NCBI RefSeq assembly: GCF_017916255.1
Contig: NZ_CP072827.1
Span: 1,612,001 to 1,676,000 of the forward strand
Length of the DNA: 64,000 nucleotides
Direction: 5' to 3'
Source of the DNA: Streptomyces mobaraensis NBRC 13819 = DSM 40847
GTDB lineage: Bacteria; Actinomycetota; Actinomycetes; Streptomycetales; Streptomycetaceae
Part shown: piece after piece, positions 19,014 through 27,217 of the stretch
Numbering within the stretch: position 1 is the first letter of the stretch
Layout: each line of letters starts with the position of its first letter
The notes under the pieces: model-generated
Told to the model about the DNA's origin: nothing
The model's database searches: none
What the model saw: only the letters and a program-made list of their open reading frames with translations
Position numbers and translations under genes: made by a program

Positions 19014-20186
19014 ATGCATCCCACGACCATCGCCCGCCTGCTGATCACCGGCGCCGTCCTCGTCGCGCTCGCCAGCTGCAGCAGCGCAATCTCCCACAAG
19101 GACGAGGCCCTCGCTTCCAAGGCCCCCCTCGCCCCCGCCCAGCAGCAGAAGATCCGGGGCCTGAGGGGCATGCCGCCCGTGCTCGACCCGAACGACCTCT
19201 ACGCTGCCGACCGCCCGAACCAGCTCTCACCGGCGGTCAGGGACTTCCCGTCCCGCGTGTACGTCCCCAACACCAACTCCGATACCGTGTCGGTCATCGA
19301 CCCGAAGACGTACCAGGTCATCGAGACGATCCCGGTCGGCAGGCAGCCGCAGCACGTCGTGCCGTCCTGGGACCTGAAGACGCTGTGGGTCAACAACGAC
19401 CTGGGCAACTCACTCACCCCCATCGACCCGAGGACCGGCGAGGCGGGAAAGCCGGTCGCCGTGCATGACCCGTACAACCTGTACTTCACCCCGGACGGCA
19501 AGTACGCGGTCGTGATGGCATCCAACGACCGGCAGCTGGTCTTCCGCGACGCCCACACCATGAAGACGGTCAAGGCTGTCCCGGTCAGCTGCCACGGCGT
19601 CAACCATGCCGACTTCTCCATGGACGGCCGCTACTTCATCGTCTCCTGCGAGTTCAGCGGCGAGCTGCTCAAGGTCGACACCGAGAAGATGGCGGTGACC
19701 GGCCGGCAGAAGCTCCCCTTTCACGGTGCCATGCCGCAGGACGTGAAGATCTCTCCGGACGGCAAGAAGTTCTACATTGCCGACATGATGGCCGACGGCC
19801 TGTGGGTCCTGGACGGCGACACCTTCGCCAAGCCGTCCCTCCTGCCCACCGGAAAGGGCGCGCACGGCCTCTACGTCAGCCGTGACTCCCGCGAGATGTA
19901 CATCTCCAACCGGGGCGAGGGCACCATCTCTGTCTTCGACTTCAAGGAGGGCCGGCTGACCAAGAAGTGGCGCCTGCCGAACGGCGGCAGTCCCGACATG
20001 GGCGGCGTCTCAGCGGACGGCAAGGTCCTGTGGCTGTCCGGCCGCTACAACTCCGACGTGTACGCCATCGACACCGCCAGCGGTCAACTGCTCGCCCGCA
20101 TCAGGGTGGGCAGCGGCCCGCACGGCCTGGCGGTCTATCCGCAGCCGGGCCGCTACTCGCTGGGCCACACGGGCATCTTCCGCTGA
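19014..20186 (+). CDS. Lipoprotein with YVTN-type beta-propeller
   Basis: 390 residues. The signal peptide ends in a lipobox (LVALASC), so Cys is likely lipidated on the outer membrane face. The mature part is a string of beta-propeller blades of the YVTN/surface-antigen type, with repeated VYVPNTNSDTVSVID, LYFTPDGKYAVV, FSMDGRYFIV, ISPDGKKFYIAD and VSADGKVLWLSGR. These proteins act as surface binding scaffolds; the ligand is unknown. The start is ATG 19014, with GGGAG about 11 bases upstream. It is divergent from the truncated permease and could share its upstream region. Confidence 0.87.
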   Translation: MHPTTIARLLITGAVLVALASCSSAISHKDEALASKAPLAPAQQQKIRGLRGMPPVLDPNDLYAADRPNQLSPAVRDFPSRVYVPNTNSDTVSVIDPKTYQVIETIPVGRQPQHVVPSWDLKTLWVNNDLGNSLTPIDPRTGEAGKPVAVHDPYNLYFTPDGKYAVVMASNDRQLVFRDAHTMKTVKAVPVSCHGVNHADFSMDGRYFIVSCEFSGELLKVDTEKMAVTGRQKLPFHGAMPQDVKISPDGKKFYIADMMADGLWVLDGDTFAKPSLLPTGKGAHGLYVSRDSREMYISNRGEGTISVFDFKEGRLTKKWRLPNGGSPDMGGVSADGKVLWLSGRYNSDVYAIDTASGQLLARIRVGSGPHGLAVYPQPGRYSLGHTGIFR

Positions 20187-20724
20187 CGTAAGGGCGCTGC
20201 TCTGGGACGACCACCAGATGCATCACGAGCCGCGGCCGCGCCCGGCGAGGATCGGCGCCGCGCTTCCCGCGCGGCGAGGTCTGGCAGAATTCACTGGCGC
20301 GATACTCGTCATGCTCCTGCCGAGCAAGGTCCTTCAGCGCACCGGCCATTGCCGCCCGGCCCGGTGGGTCTCACCGCAGGCGTCGCCACCGCCACACTCG
20401 GAAACACGCAGAAGGACCCCCGATCTCCTTCGACCGATCTCAGGGGGTCCTTGCGCGGAAATCCACCAGAGCGTCAGGAGTGACTTCCGCATACTCAGCG
20501 TACGAGTGGGCCCGCTGCCGCGGCACGTCCCGCGCCCGCGTGTGAGGAGCCGCTGGCACACGGCTGCCGTTCGGCGCCTCGCCCCTGGACACCGCGCGGT
20601 GCCTGGAGCCGGACCCGGCCCTGCCGGAGATCACGCGGAGCAACGGGGTCTTCGGTGGCGCACCGCCCGGAGAAGGCGTCCGAGGTCCGCTGTGCCCGCC
20701 CGGAGTCCCCCTGCCTGCTGCACC
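20187..20724. other. Gene-free stretch with a strong hairpin
   Basis: 538 bases between convergent genes. They contain a perfect 10-bp stem, AAGGACCCCC (20412-20421) and GGGGGTCCTT (20443-20452), but no convincing gene. Confidence 0.5.
20412..20452. terminator. Bidirectional hairpin terminator
   Basis: A perfect 10-bp inverted repeat with a 21-base loop sits between the convergent lipoprotein and lipase genes. The position fits a terminator for both; there is no U tract, as is common in Streptomyces. Confidence 0.6.
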
Positions 20725-22041
20725 TCAGCCGGCATCGGTGCGGAAGGGGGTGCAGGGGGCGGGCGTGCGTCCTGCGTGTGTGTTGAGGAAGGCGAGGAGG
20801 TCGCAGATGGACTGGCCGAGGACTTGGTCGTGACCCGCGCCGGGATACGTGCGGGCGATGGTCGCGGGCGAGCCGAGGCGGCGCAGGTTCTGGACCACGG
20901 CAGCGGTCCACGCGGGCGGCACGTCGTGGTCGTCCTGGCCTTGGATGACCAGGACCGGGGTGGAGATGGCGGCTCGGTCGGGGTCCCCGTAGGCGCCCAT
21001 CTGTTCTCCGATCCTGGAAAGTTGGCCGGTGCTCAGCGGCAGGGCCTGCTCGGTGTCGAGGCGACCGAGCGCCTGATAGCCGTCCGCCTGGCACTGGGCA
21101 AGGAGTCGGAGGGCGACGTCCGCCGCCGGGGCCCCGAGCAGCGACCGCAGTGTGCGGGAGGTGTCAGTGGCACTCAGACCGGCCAGTGCGTAGAAGGCGA
21201 AGGACAGCTCGCTGGGCACGTGCGAGGCCTTGACGCCGGGCAGCATCGCTTCCAGGTGGCTGGCCGGGGCGATGGCGACCGTACCGGCCAGGCGGGTAGC
21301 ACCCGTTCGGCGGGGAGCCTGGGCGGCGAACAGCGCGGCCTGCCCGCCCTGGGAGTGCCCGACCGCGAACCAGAGGTTTCCCAGGCCGGGCAGGAGCTGG
21401 TGGGCGGCGGTGACGATGTCCACGACCGCGTTGCCTTCGTCCGCGCCCACCAGGTAGGTGTGCATGCCGGGGGTGCCCAGCCCCGGATAGTCCGAAGCGG
21501 TCACCGCGTAGCCGGCCCGCAGCAGCGCGCGCACTTCCTCGGTATAGGCGTCGGACCCCAGGTTCGCCCTCTGCGAGGGTGCACAGGAGTCGGCGACGCC
21601 CGTGGTGCCGTGCGCCCAGGACACCACCGGCCACCCGCCGCGAGGCGATGCGCCCGGCGGGAGAAGGACCGTGCCGCTGACGGGGACGTCGGCTCTGCGG
21701 GCGTTCACCGAGTGGTAAAGCACGGTCCAGCGCCGGGCGCCACCGAACCGGGTGTCACTTCCGTGGTCGGTTGCGGCGATCAGCGTGCCCGGGGGGCGAT
21801 CGGGCAGCGGCTGCGGCACCCGGTAGGTGTGGTCGACCACTGAGACCTGTGGCAGGGCTGGGCTGTCGGACGCCGCACTGGCAGCCGCGTTCGCGACGGG
21901 TCCGGACGGCTCGCCGGCACAGCCGCCTGCCGCCATGACGAGCACGACCGTGACTGCCGCCGTGAGAAGCTTCCCGGCGAGGTGCACCGCCCGCGCAGCA
22001 GGGCAGCGCACCCAGGAGTGGAGGCTGCTCGGCGTCCTCAC
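20725..22041 (-). CDS. Secreted lipase-family alpha/beta hydrolase lipoprotein
   Basis: 438 residues from GTG 22041, preceded by GGAGGG. A basic N-terminus and hydrophobic stretch end in MAAGGCAG, a plausible lipobox. The catalytic triad candidates are Ser230 in GHSQGG, Asp370 in GQDDHD and His404 in GAGHDQ. The overall pattern (HGTTGVADSCAPS, SDYPGLGTPGMHTYLVG) is that of the fungal/actinobacterial secretory lipase family (LIP). It would hydrolyse lipid esters outside the membrane. It is cargo of the transposon and convergent with the propeller lipoprotein. Confidence 0.87.
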   Translation of the reverse strand: MRTPSSLHSWVRCPAARAVHLAGKLLTAAVTVVLVMAAGGCAGEPSGPVANAAASAASDSPALPQVSVVDHTYRVPQPLPDRPPGTLIAATDHGSDTRFGGARRWTVLYHSVNARRADVPVSGTVLLPPGASPRGGWPVVSWAHGTTGVADSCAPSQRANLGSDAYTEEVRALLRAGYAVTASDYPGLGTPGMHTYLVGADEGNAVVDIVTAAHQLLPGLGNLWFAVGHSQGGQAALFAAQAPRRTGATRLAGTVAIAPASHLEAMLPGVKASHVPSELSFAFYALAGLSATDTSRTLRSLLGAPAADVALRLLAQCQADGYQALGRLDTEQALPLSTGQLSRIGEQMGAYGDPDRAAISTPVLVIQGQDDHDVPPAWTAAVVQNLRRLGSPATIARTYPGAGHDQVLGQSICDLLAFLNTHAGRTPAPCTPFRTDAG

Positions 22042-22368
22042 GTGACCGTCCCTCCACAGCCGCTGACTGTGATCACCCTGGCATCCACAACATCGGGGCG
22101 CACCCGGGACGCCGCTATCGGGGTGCGTTGGCGCGCAGTTGGTGGGAAGGGATCTGTACCGGCGTCGCTCCGTGTGGGAATGGCGCCGACGGTCTCCGCG
22201 TCGTGCAGGTCGCGCCGGAGAACTCGGCGGTGGCTGACCGCCTAGGAGAGCAGGCCGTCGTCCATGCACAGTGACCACGACCACCGCCAGCACGTTGAAC
22301 GCTGTCCACGTGTGTCCACGCTCCGAGGCCCGCGCTGCCCGCCAGGCCGGCAGCGTCCCTTTGGCCGT
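22042..22368. other. Gene-free stretch
   Basis: 327 bases upstream of the lipase. The translated frames look like unrelated low-complexity peptide; I see no clear signal beyond the lipase promoter region. Confidence 0.35.
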
Positions 22369-22566
22369 TCATGAGGCGAGCAGCAGCGGCCGCAACCGCA
22401 GGGCTGTGAGCCACCGGGCCGAGTATTCCGATCGCTGCCGCAGCACCTTCGTCGGGCTTCCGGCGACGGCGTCGCCGACGAGGATCCAGGCGACGATGTC
22501 GTGCCAGGAGTGCCCAGCAAGGTCCACCGCTGCGGCGGGGGCCGAGCCGTCGAGGACAAGGAACAT
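22369..22566 (-). CDS. Small protein of unknown function (65 residues)
   Basis: ATG 22566 is preceded by AAGGAGG at good spacing, the strongest ribosome site in this part of the element. The product begins MFLVLDGSAPAAAVDLAGH and has one weakly hydrophobic stretch ([15 protein letters not shown]) and a basic C-terminus. The ribosome site lies within the 3' part of a DedA remnant. No family is recognised. It could be the surviving second gene of an operon that once began with dedA. Confidence 0.45.
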   Translation of the reverse strand: MFLVLDGSAPAAAVDLAGHSWHDIVAWILVGDAVAGSPTKVLRQRSEYSARWLTALRLRPLLLAS

Positions 22567-22739
22567 TTGCGGGCCTCCTTCGCCCTGGCGCTGCGGCGGG
22601 CGCGGCACTCCTCCGAGGCGAGCAGCAGCCGCGACACGACGACGATGAGCGCGACCACGGGCAGCAGACAGTGGCCGACGTTCGGGATGGATGAGCCCAG
22701 GGCGTATCCGACGAGTGTCAGTCCCAGGCTCCAGACGAG
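22567..22739 (-). pseudogene. DedA-family membrane protein, C-terminal remnant
   Basis: Reading minus from 22739 gives LVWSLGLTLVGYALGSSIPN, then a hydrophobic helix with LLPVVALIVVVSRLL and a basic tail. This matches the last membrane helix of DedA proteins (usually GYxLGxxIPxIDxYLLPIIAxIVVxS). A stop lies directly upstream and the other ~150 residues are missing. The same frame runs on to 22242 without a natural DedA end, so the 3' end is also scrambled. It is a decayed gene within the transposon cargo. Confidence 0.6.
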
Positions 22740-22862
22740 TCAGGTACGCGCCCGGACGGCCTCGGTGGCGGATGTGCTGCGCGCCGTGCCACCGGGTTCC
22801 ACTCCTGCCGGTACCGTTCTCAGCACGGTGGACTATGACACGGCAATTCGGAGTCCGGTGCG

Positions 22863-23726
22863 GTGAAGCGGCATCGTCGGCCCGGCAGCTCCTGCGGGCC
22901 GCTGACAGCAGTGATCGCGGTCATGGCAGTCCTGGCAGTCGGTGGTTGTGCAGGACACGACGGGGCCGCCCCGTCGGCCAGCACCCCCGCGGAGCCCTCC
23001 CCCAGCGATGCCTCCGTCGCCGCGCCGAGCGTCGCTGCCTGGCACAGGTGGGGGCTCACCCCGATGCGCGTGGCGCCGAAACCTCCGGCGGACAAGCCCA
23101 TCGCGCTCTCCGCCACTGGTGAGGTCCCGGTGTTCGCACAGGTATCGACGTCGCAGCGGGTCGTTTTCATCACCATCGACGACGGAATGGAAAAGGACCC
23201 CGCGTTCGTCGGCATGATGCGTGACTTGAAGACCCCCATCACGATGTTCTTGATGAACGACGCCATCAAGTCGGACTACGCGTACTTCAAACCGCTGCAG
23301 GCGTTGGGCAACCACATTCAGAACCACACCCTGCATCACCCCGCGATGACTCACCTCTCGCTGGCCCGCCAGGAGAACGAAGTGTGCGGAGACCAGAAGG
23401 CCCTCACCGAGCACTACGGCACCGCGCCTCTGCTGTTCCGCCCGCCCTACGGGGTGTACGACAAGAACACCGAGATTGCGGTGCGCGAGTGCGGGCCCCG
23501 GGCGATCGTCTGGTGGCGAGAGACCGTTCGGATCACCAGCCTCCAGTACCAACGGCCGGACAAGAAGTTGCACGCGGGCGACATCATTCTCGTCCATTTC
23601 CGCGGGCCCGAGCAGCTCCAAGGCGCCACCATGACACAAATGTTCGCCAATGTGCTCAGGCAGATCGAGAAACAGGGATTCGCCGTGGCACGCCTGGAGG
23701 ACTACATCCGTGCACCGAGCAGGTGA
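22863..23726 (+). CDS. Polysaccharide deacetylase (CE4/NodB) lipoprotein
   Basis: 287 residues from GTG 22863. The signal ends in a lipobox (VLAVGGCAG), followed by a Ser/Pro/Ala-rich spacer. The NodB domain has motif 1 FITIDDGMEK (the metal-binding second Asp), motif 2 HTLHH (the HxxxH metal ligands), motif 3 RPPYG and a late VHFRG/ILVHF segment. Such enzymes remove acetyl groups from GlcNAc-type sugars in peptidoglycan or surface polysaccharide at the membrane surface. It is convergent with the PIG-L deacetylase about 200 bases downstream; two chemically similar surface deacetylases in one element suggests a joint role. Confidence 0.9.
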   Translation: MKRHRRPGSSCGPLTAVIAVMAVLAVGGCAGHDGAAPSASTPAEPSPSDASVAAPSVAAWHRWGLTPMRVAPKPPADKPIALSATGEVPVFAQVSTSQRVVFITIDDGMEKDPAFVGMMRDLKTPITMFLMNDAIKSDYAYFKPLQALGNHIQNHTLHHPAMTHLSLARQENEVCGDQKALTEHYGTAPLLFRPPYGVYDKNTEIAVRECGPRAIVWWRETVRITSLQYQRPDKKLHAGDIILVHFRGPEQLQGATMTQMFANVLRQIEKQGFAVARLEDYIRAPSR

Positions 23727-23926
23727 GGGTCCCTGCCCGGGTGTGACCTGGAGAATCATCGGGTTGGCCGGGCAGTGACGCGGTGGCGGTGCGCCCGCAG
23801 CCGTGTGAGCAACTGCGGAGAGGTTCGTGTGCCGGACTGAGGCATCCGGCTGCCTCCACGGCGGTGGACCGGCGGATCTGTGGAGCCGGCCGGGCCGGAC
23901 GCCATGCGGCCTGTGTCGCCGCCGGG

Positions 23927-25306
23927 TCACGGCCGCCAGAGCCAGGTGTTCTCCGGTCCCACAGGCAGGCACAATCCGAGGTGGAGGCGGGGGACGCGCC
24001 GTGCTGTGTCGTCCTGGATCAGACATTCGTCGCCCGAGACCAGCTGCCCACTGGGATCCATCCGCCACCGCTGGTCAGGGGCCTTGCTGCTGCATGGCGA
24101 GACACGCGGGGACGGCGCGGCGGTCAGGCAGCTTCCGTGAGCCGTTCTGGACTGCCACTGGCCTGTGGGGAGATGACGCCAGGACTGTTTGGAACTGCCG
24201 TTGCAGCGGGCGGTCCGCACGGCACCTTCTGCTGTCCCCGGCACCTTGTTCGCAGCCTCGAGGCAGAACTCCGCGCCGCCCGTCCGGGAGAGGATCGCGC
24301 CGGGGCGGGCATGCTGCTGGGGGCGGGGGTACTGCCGATGCATCCAGTTCTGGTATGCGGGGGTAATCAAGGAAGACGCGTTGCAGCTTAGCGGATCACA
24401 GTACACCGCGTGCAGGTACGTCTCGAAGATCCGCTGCTTGGCCCGGGCCTGTGCCGGTGCGAGGTTGTCCGGCAGGAGCGCCATAGGATATCCGCGGTAG
24501 GCGATGATGCCGCCTCGCAGGTGCAGAGGGAAGCCCGCCATCCGGAAGTACCGCGCTGTCACTCCGTGGTCGCTGTGGTCCGCGCCTCGTGTGTGCGTGT
24601 GCCCGAAGAAAGCATTGTCGAAGTCCAGAGTACGAATGCGCTCGGTCTTCCATCGTCTGGCCAGACCGGTGATTGTTGCGATGAGAGATCGCTCCGTGTA
24701 TCGCGCCGGGGAGTCGACAGTGCTGATGCTGGAGATTTCGCCACGGAAAAGCCTCAGGAGACTCTCGTGCCGGTAGGCAGAGCTTCCTTTCCCTGTTGGA
24801 AGCCCGTCGGGCAGCCGGAAGAAGGAAAGCCGAATTTCGGGTCGTTCACGGAAGGAGAAGGAGGTGATGTTGTGGTTGTTGACTGTGATGGACTCGGCGA
24901 CGGTGTGCTGCCCGGAACCCGCCATGGCCGCATAGGCGGCGATCATGCCGTATTCGCGGCTCTTCGGGTAGGGACTGCGGCTGTAAGATTTCCCGGCGTC
25001 CCCTGCGGTCAGGTAGACCACGTCCAGGTGGCATCCGGCGGTGATGAGCTCCTGGATCTGGGGGTTGAGGAAGAGGAGGTCATCGTCCTCGTGGGCCACG
25101 CCAATCATTTCCCGCAGGCAGGAGCCCGATGGATTTCTGTACGCATCGCGTCGGGCGGCGTCTCCGGAGTGACCGGTTTGTCGGGGCGGCTGGAGGGACG
25201 GCACGCCGAGAAGAGCCGGCACTGTGACGAGAAAGAGGCACAGGACGGCAGCGGAAAATGCTGTCGGAGCGGAGATTGCGCTTTTCCTTCCGGGGCTTTT
25301 GCTCAC
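23927..25306 (-). CDS. Secreted PIG-L-family deacetylase with ricin-like lectin domain
   Basis: 459 residues from GTG 25306, with AGGAAAGG upstream. A signal peptide (residues ~15-38) is followed by a PIG-L/LmbE domain with AHEDDDLLFLNP (metal-site variant of the AHPDDE motif), YLTAGDAG and a distal DHSDHG (HxxH). The last ~130 residues form a ricin-B-like trefoil with QxW-type repeats (KQSWRHL, DQRWRMD, NTWLWRP). PIG-L enzymes remove N-acetyl from GlcNAc conjugates; a lectin domain would target the enzyme to surface glycan. It is 99 bases downstream of the DUF6056-like gene on the same strand, probably one operon. Confidence 0.88.
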   Translation of the reverse strand: MSKSPGRKSAISAPTAFSAAVLCLFLVTVPALLGVPSLQPPRQTGHSGDAARRDAYRNPSGSCLREMIGVAHEDDDLLFLNPQIQELITAGCHLDVVYLTAGDAGKSYSRSPYPKSREYGMIAAYAAMAGSGQHTVAESITVNNHNITSFSFRERPEIRLSFFRLPDGLPTGKGSSAYRHESLLRLFRGEISSISTVDSPARYTERSLIATITGLARRWKTERIRTLDFDNAFFGHTHTRGADHSDHGVTARYFRMAGFPLHLRGGIIAYRGYPMALLPDNLAPAQARAKQRIFETYLHAVYCDPLSCNASSLITPAYQNWMHRQYPRPQQHARPGAILSRTGGAEFCLEAANKVPGTAEGAVRTARCNGSSKQSWRHLPTGQWQSRTAHGSCLTAAPSPRVSPCSSKAPDQRWRMDPSGQLVSGDECLIQDDTARRVPRLHLGLCLPVGPENTWLWRP

Positions 25307-25405
25307 GTGCTCAACCTTTCCTGGGCGCAGTCGCCACCGCCGTCTCCAGGCGCCCGCCAAGGATGCTCGGGCGTGGGACCTCCTACTCACGCGCTCCCCG
25401 CCCGC

Positions 25406-26941
25406 TCAAGGCTTGCCGGTCGCGTTGGTGATGTCCTGGACCCTGTAGTAGCGGGCGATGCATTGCGCCGGCCACGTCTTTCGACCGTCCTGGCCGAACG
25501 GCTCGGTCATCTTTCTGATGGGGAGCCGCCTGTACGCAAGAACCGGGACCCCCGCTGCGGCCTGGGACCGCATCCGCGTGTCTTGCTGGTCCCATGCTCG
25601 GGCGCGTGCGGCCATATCGGAGTCCAGGACCGCGAGCGATGCCGCCAGGCCGAGACAGACGACGGCGTACACAGCCGTTCCCGCGGCGAGGGCGGTGGCG
25701 ACCTTTCGGCCTCGCCGGTGCCATGCGCAGGCGGCGAGCGCACCCGCGTAGACGAGGAACAAGACGTACAGAAGCAGGTAGTCGTTCCACAGGCGCGTCG
25801 ATGTCATCACGCCGGTACGGAAGGCGGGGTAGGCGATGACGGTGCAGGCGTAGCCGGCGACCAGGAGAACCACGACGCATGATCGGATCAGCAACGCCTC
25901 GTTCTTCGCGCGGGTGACACGCTCCGGAGAGGCACGTACGAGAAGACAGCCCAGGATGAGGCCGCCGGCGAATGCTGCCAGGTACGGCCAGGCCGTGAGA
26001 CACCGCAAAGTGATGTAGGTGAATGCGTACCCGGACTCCCACAGGGACGCAGGGGCGAGCATGATTGATGCGTTCTTCGTCTGGCGCCGGTGCAGTGCAC
26101 CGGGCGACGTGTAGAGGATCAGCATTCCAATCACGAGGCCGGTGATTGCGACTGCGCACCACAAGCGGACGAAGCTTCGCCGTGTGGCGTGGATGGCACG
26201 GCCGCTGATCACCACCGTGCACCCGAGGGCGACCAGTGCCACCACGGTGGTTTCCTCCGACAGCATCCCCAGTGCTGCTCCCGTCGTGCCGGCAGTGCAC
26301 AAGGCTAGGGCGCGGCCCCGCAGTGAGGTGGCCCTCAGGAGCGGGACGATGGCTGCGCAGGCGAATACCGGGGGCAGCGTGTGCGAGACGGATGCCGCCG
26401 GCCAGTAGAACGTCTTATAGGTATTCAGGGAGCCGAAGAGGAAGACGGCGGTCACCGTGGCCGCCACAAACAGCGCTGTTCCGCGGGGCAGCCTTCTTTC
26501 CGTGGCAGGCAGCGCGGCGGCACAGAACGCCCACAGCAGCAGAAGAGTCAGCACCCCGCTGGCCGGCGCGAACCACTGCTGTCCAGCGACGCCGAAGCGC
26601 GCGTAAGCCCATACGAGCACGGCGTTAACGACGCGCCCGTTGTCCTTGAAATAGAACTTGTCCACCATGGCGGACAGCCCGCCGTCACGGACCACCGGCA
26701 GGAAACACCAGTCGTCCCCGCCGGGCCGCACCCAACGGGCGGCCCAAGCCGCGTAGGCGAGCAGAACCAGTGGAATGACACAGAGCAATACCGGCCACCA
26801 GCGTCCCCGTTTCACCAGCATGTCCGTATTCAGGGCGTCTTTGGCCCGCTGACCCCAGCCAGTTCTTCCCGGTAGGCGTTCCACGCCCACGCCCGTTCTC
26901 CCTTCCGGCGGGTATCGCAAGTGACGCCCGTTCATCGGCAT
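25406..26941 (-). CDS. DUF6056-like polytopic membrane protein (GT-C type candidate)
   Basis: About 511 residues from ATG 26941; internal ATGs at 26935 and 26821 are alternatives and no start has a strong ribosome site. There are 10-12 transmembrane helices. After the first helix comes an acidic extracytoplasmic loop with PGGDDWCFLPVVRDGG and KFYFKDNGRVVN, then YWPAASVSHTLPP; this loop pattern is that of DUF6056-like and GtrC-like membrane glycosyltransferases using lipid-linked sugars. It is divergent from the GtrB-GtrA fusion across 276 bases and upstream of the PIG-L gene. Its role as the terminal sugar transferase of a gtr-type system is inference. Confidence 0.68.
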   Translation of the reverse strand: MPMNGRHLRYPPEGRTGVGVERLPGRTGWGQRAKDALNTDMLVKRGRWWPVLLCVIPLVLLAYAAWAARWVRPGGDDWCFLPVVRDGGLSAMVDKFYFKDNGRVVNAVLVWAYARFGVAGQQWFAPASGVLTLLLLWAFCAAALPATERRLPRGTALFVAATVTAVFLFGSLNTYKTFYWPAASVSHTLPPVFACAAIVPLLRATSLRGRALALCTAGTTGAALGMLSEETTVVALVALGCTVVISGRAIHATRRSFVRLWCAVAITGLVIGMLILYTSPGALHRRQTKNASIMLAPASLWESGYAFTYITLRCLTAWPYLAAFAGGLILGCLLVRASPERVTRAKNEALLIRSCVVVLLVAGYACTVIAYPAFRTGVMTSTRLWNDYLLLYVLFLVYAGALAACAWHRRGRKVATALAAGTAVYAVVCLGLAASLAVLDSDMAARARAWDQQDTRMRSQAAAGVPVLAYRRLPIRKMTEPFGQDGRKTWPAQCIARYYRVQDITNATGKP

Positions 26942-27217
26942 TCCGGAGCGTTGCAGGAACAGGAGGAGGAGCGCGGCACGGAAACGCCTGGTACGTCCAG
27001 CTTGCCAGTCAGCGCCGGGGAGCGCAGCCCACCGTGGCACACGGGTGAAATGGTCAGGCAATTCACCCGCTCGGCCCCAATGGGTCGCTGGGCAGTCCGG
27101 CGGAGTGCATGGTCGTTTACGGCAGTGTGACATTTACGAGGCAGGTCTTCGCTCGAGACGCGTCGGACGGGGCGTAGGAAACGGTCTTGAGGCTGCCCCG
27201 ACTCGCCGGGAATCCGT
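26942..27217. promoter_or_regulatory. Divergent promoter region of the glycan module
   Basis: 276 bases separate the DUF6056-like gene (minus) and the GtrB-GtrA fusion (plus). Promoters for both must lie here or slightly beyond. I could not assign -35/-10 boxes with confidence. Confidence 0.4.

Noticed and set aside
20334..20561. Minus-strand ORF spanning the hairpin as a possible transposase remnant
   Set aside because: No transposase motif could be seen; the reading frame crosses the perfect hairpin.
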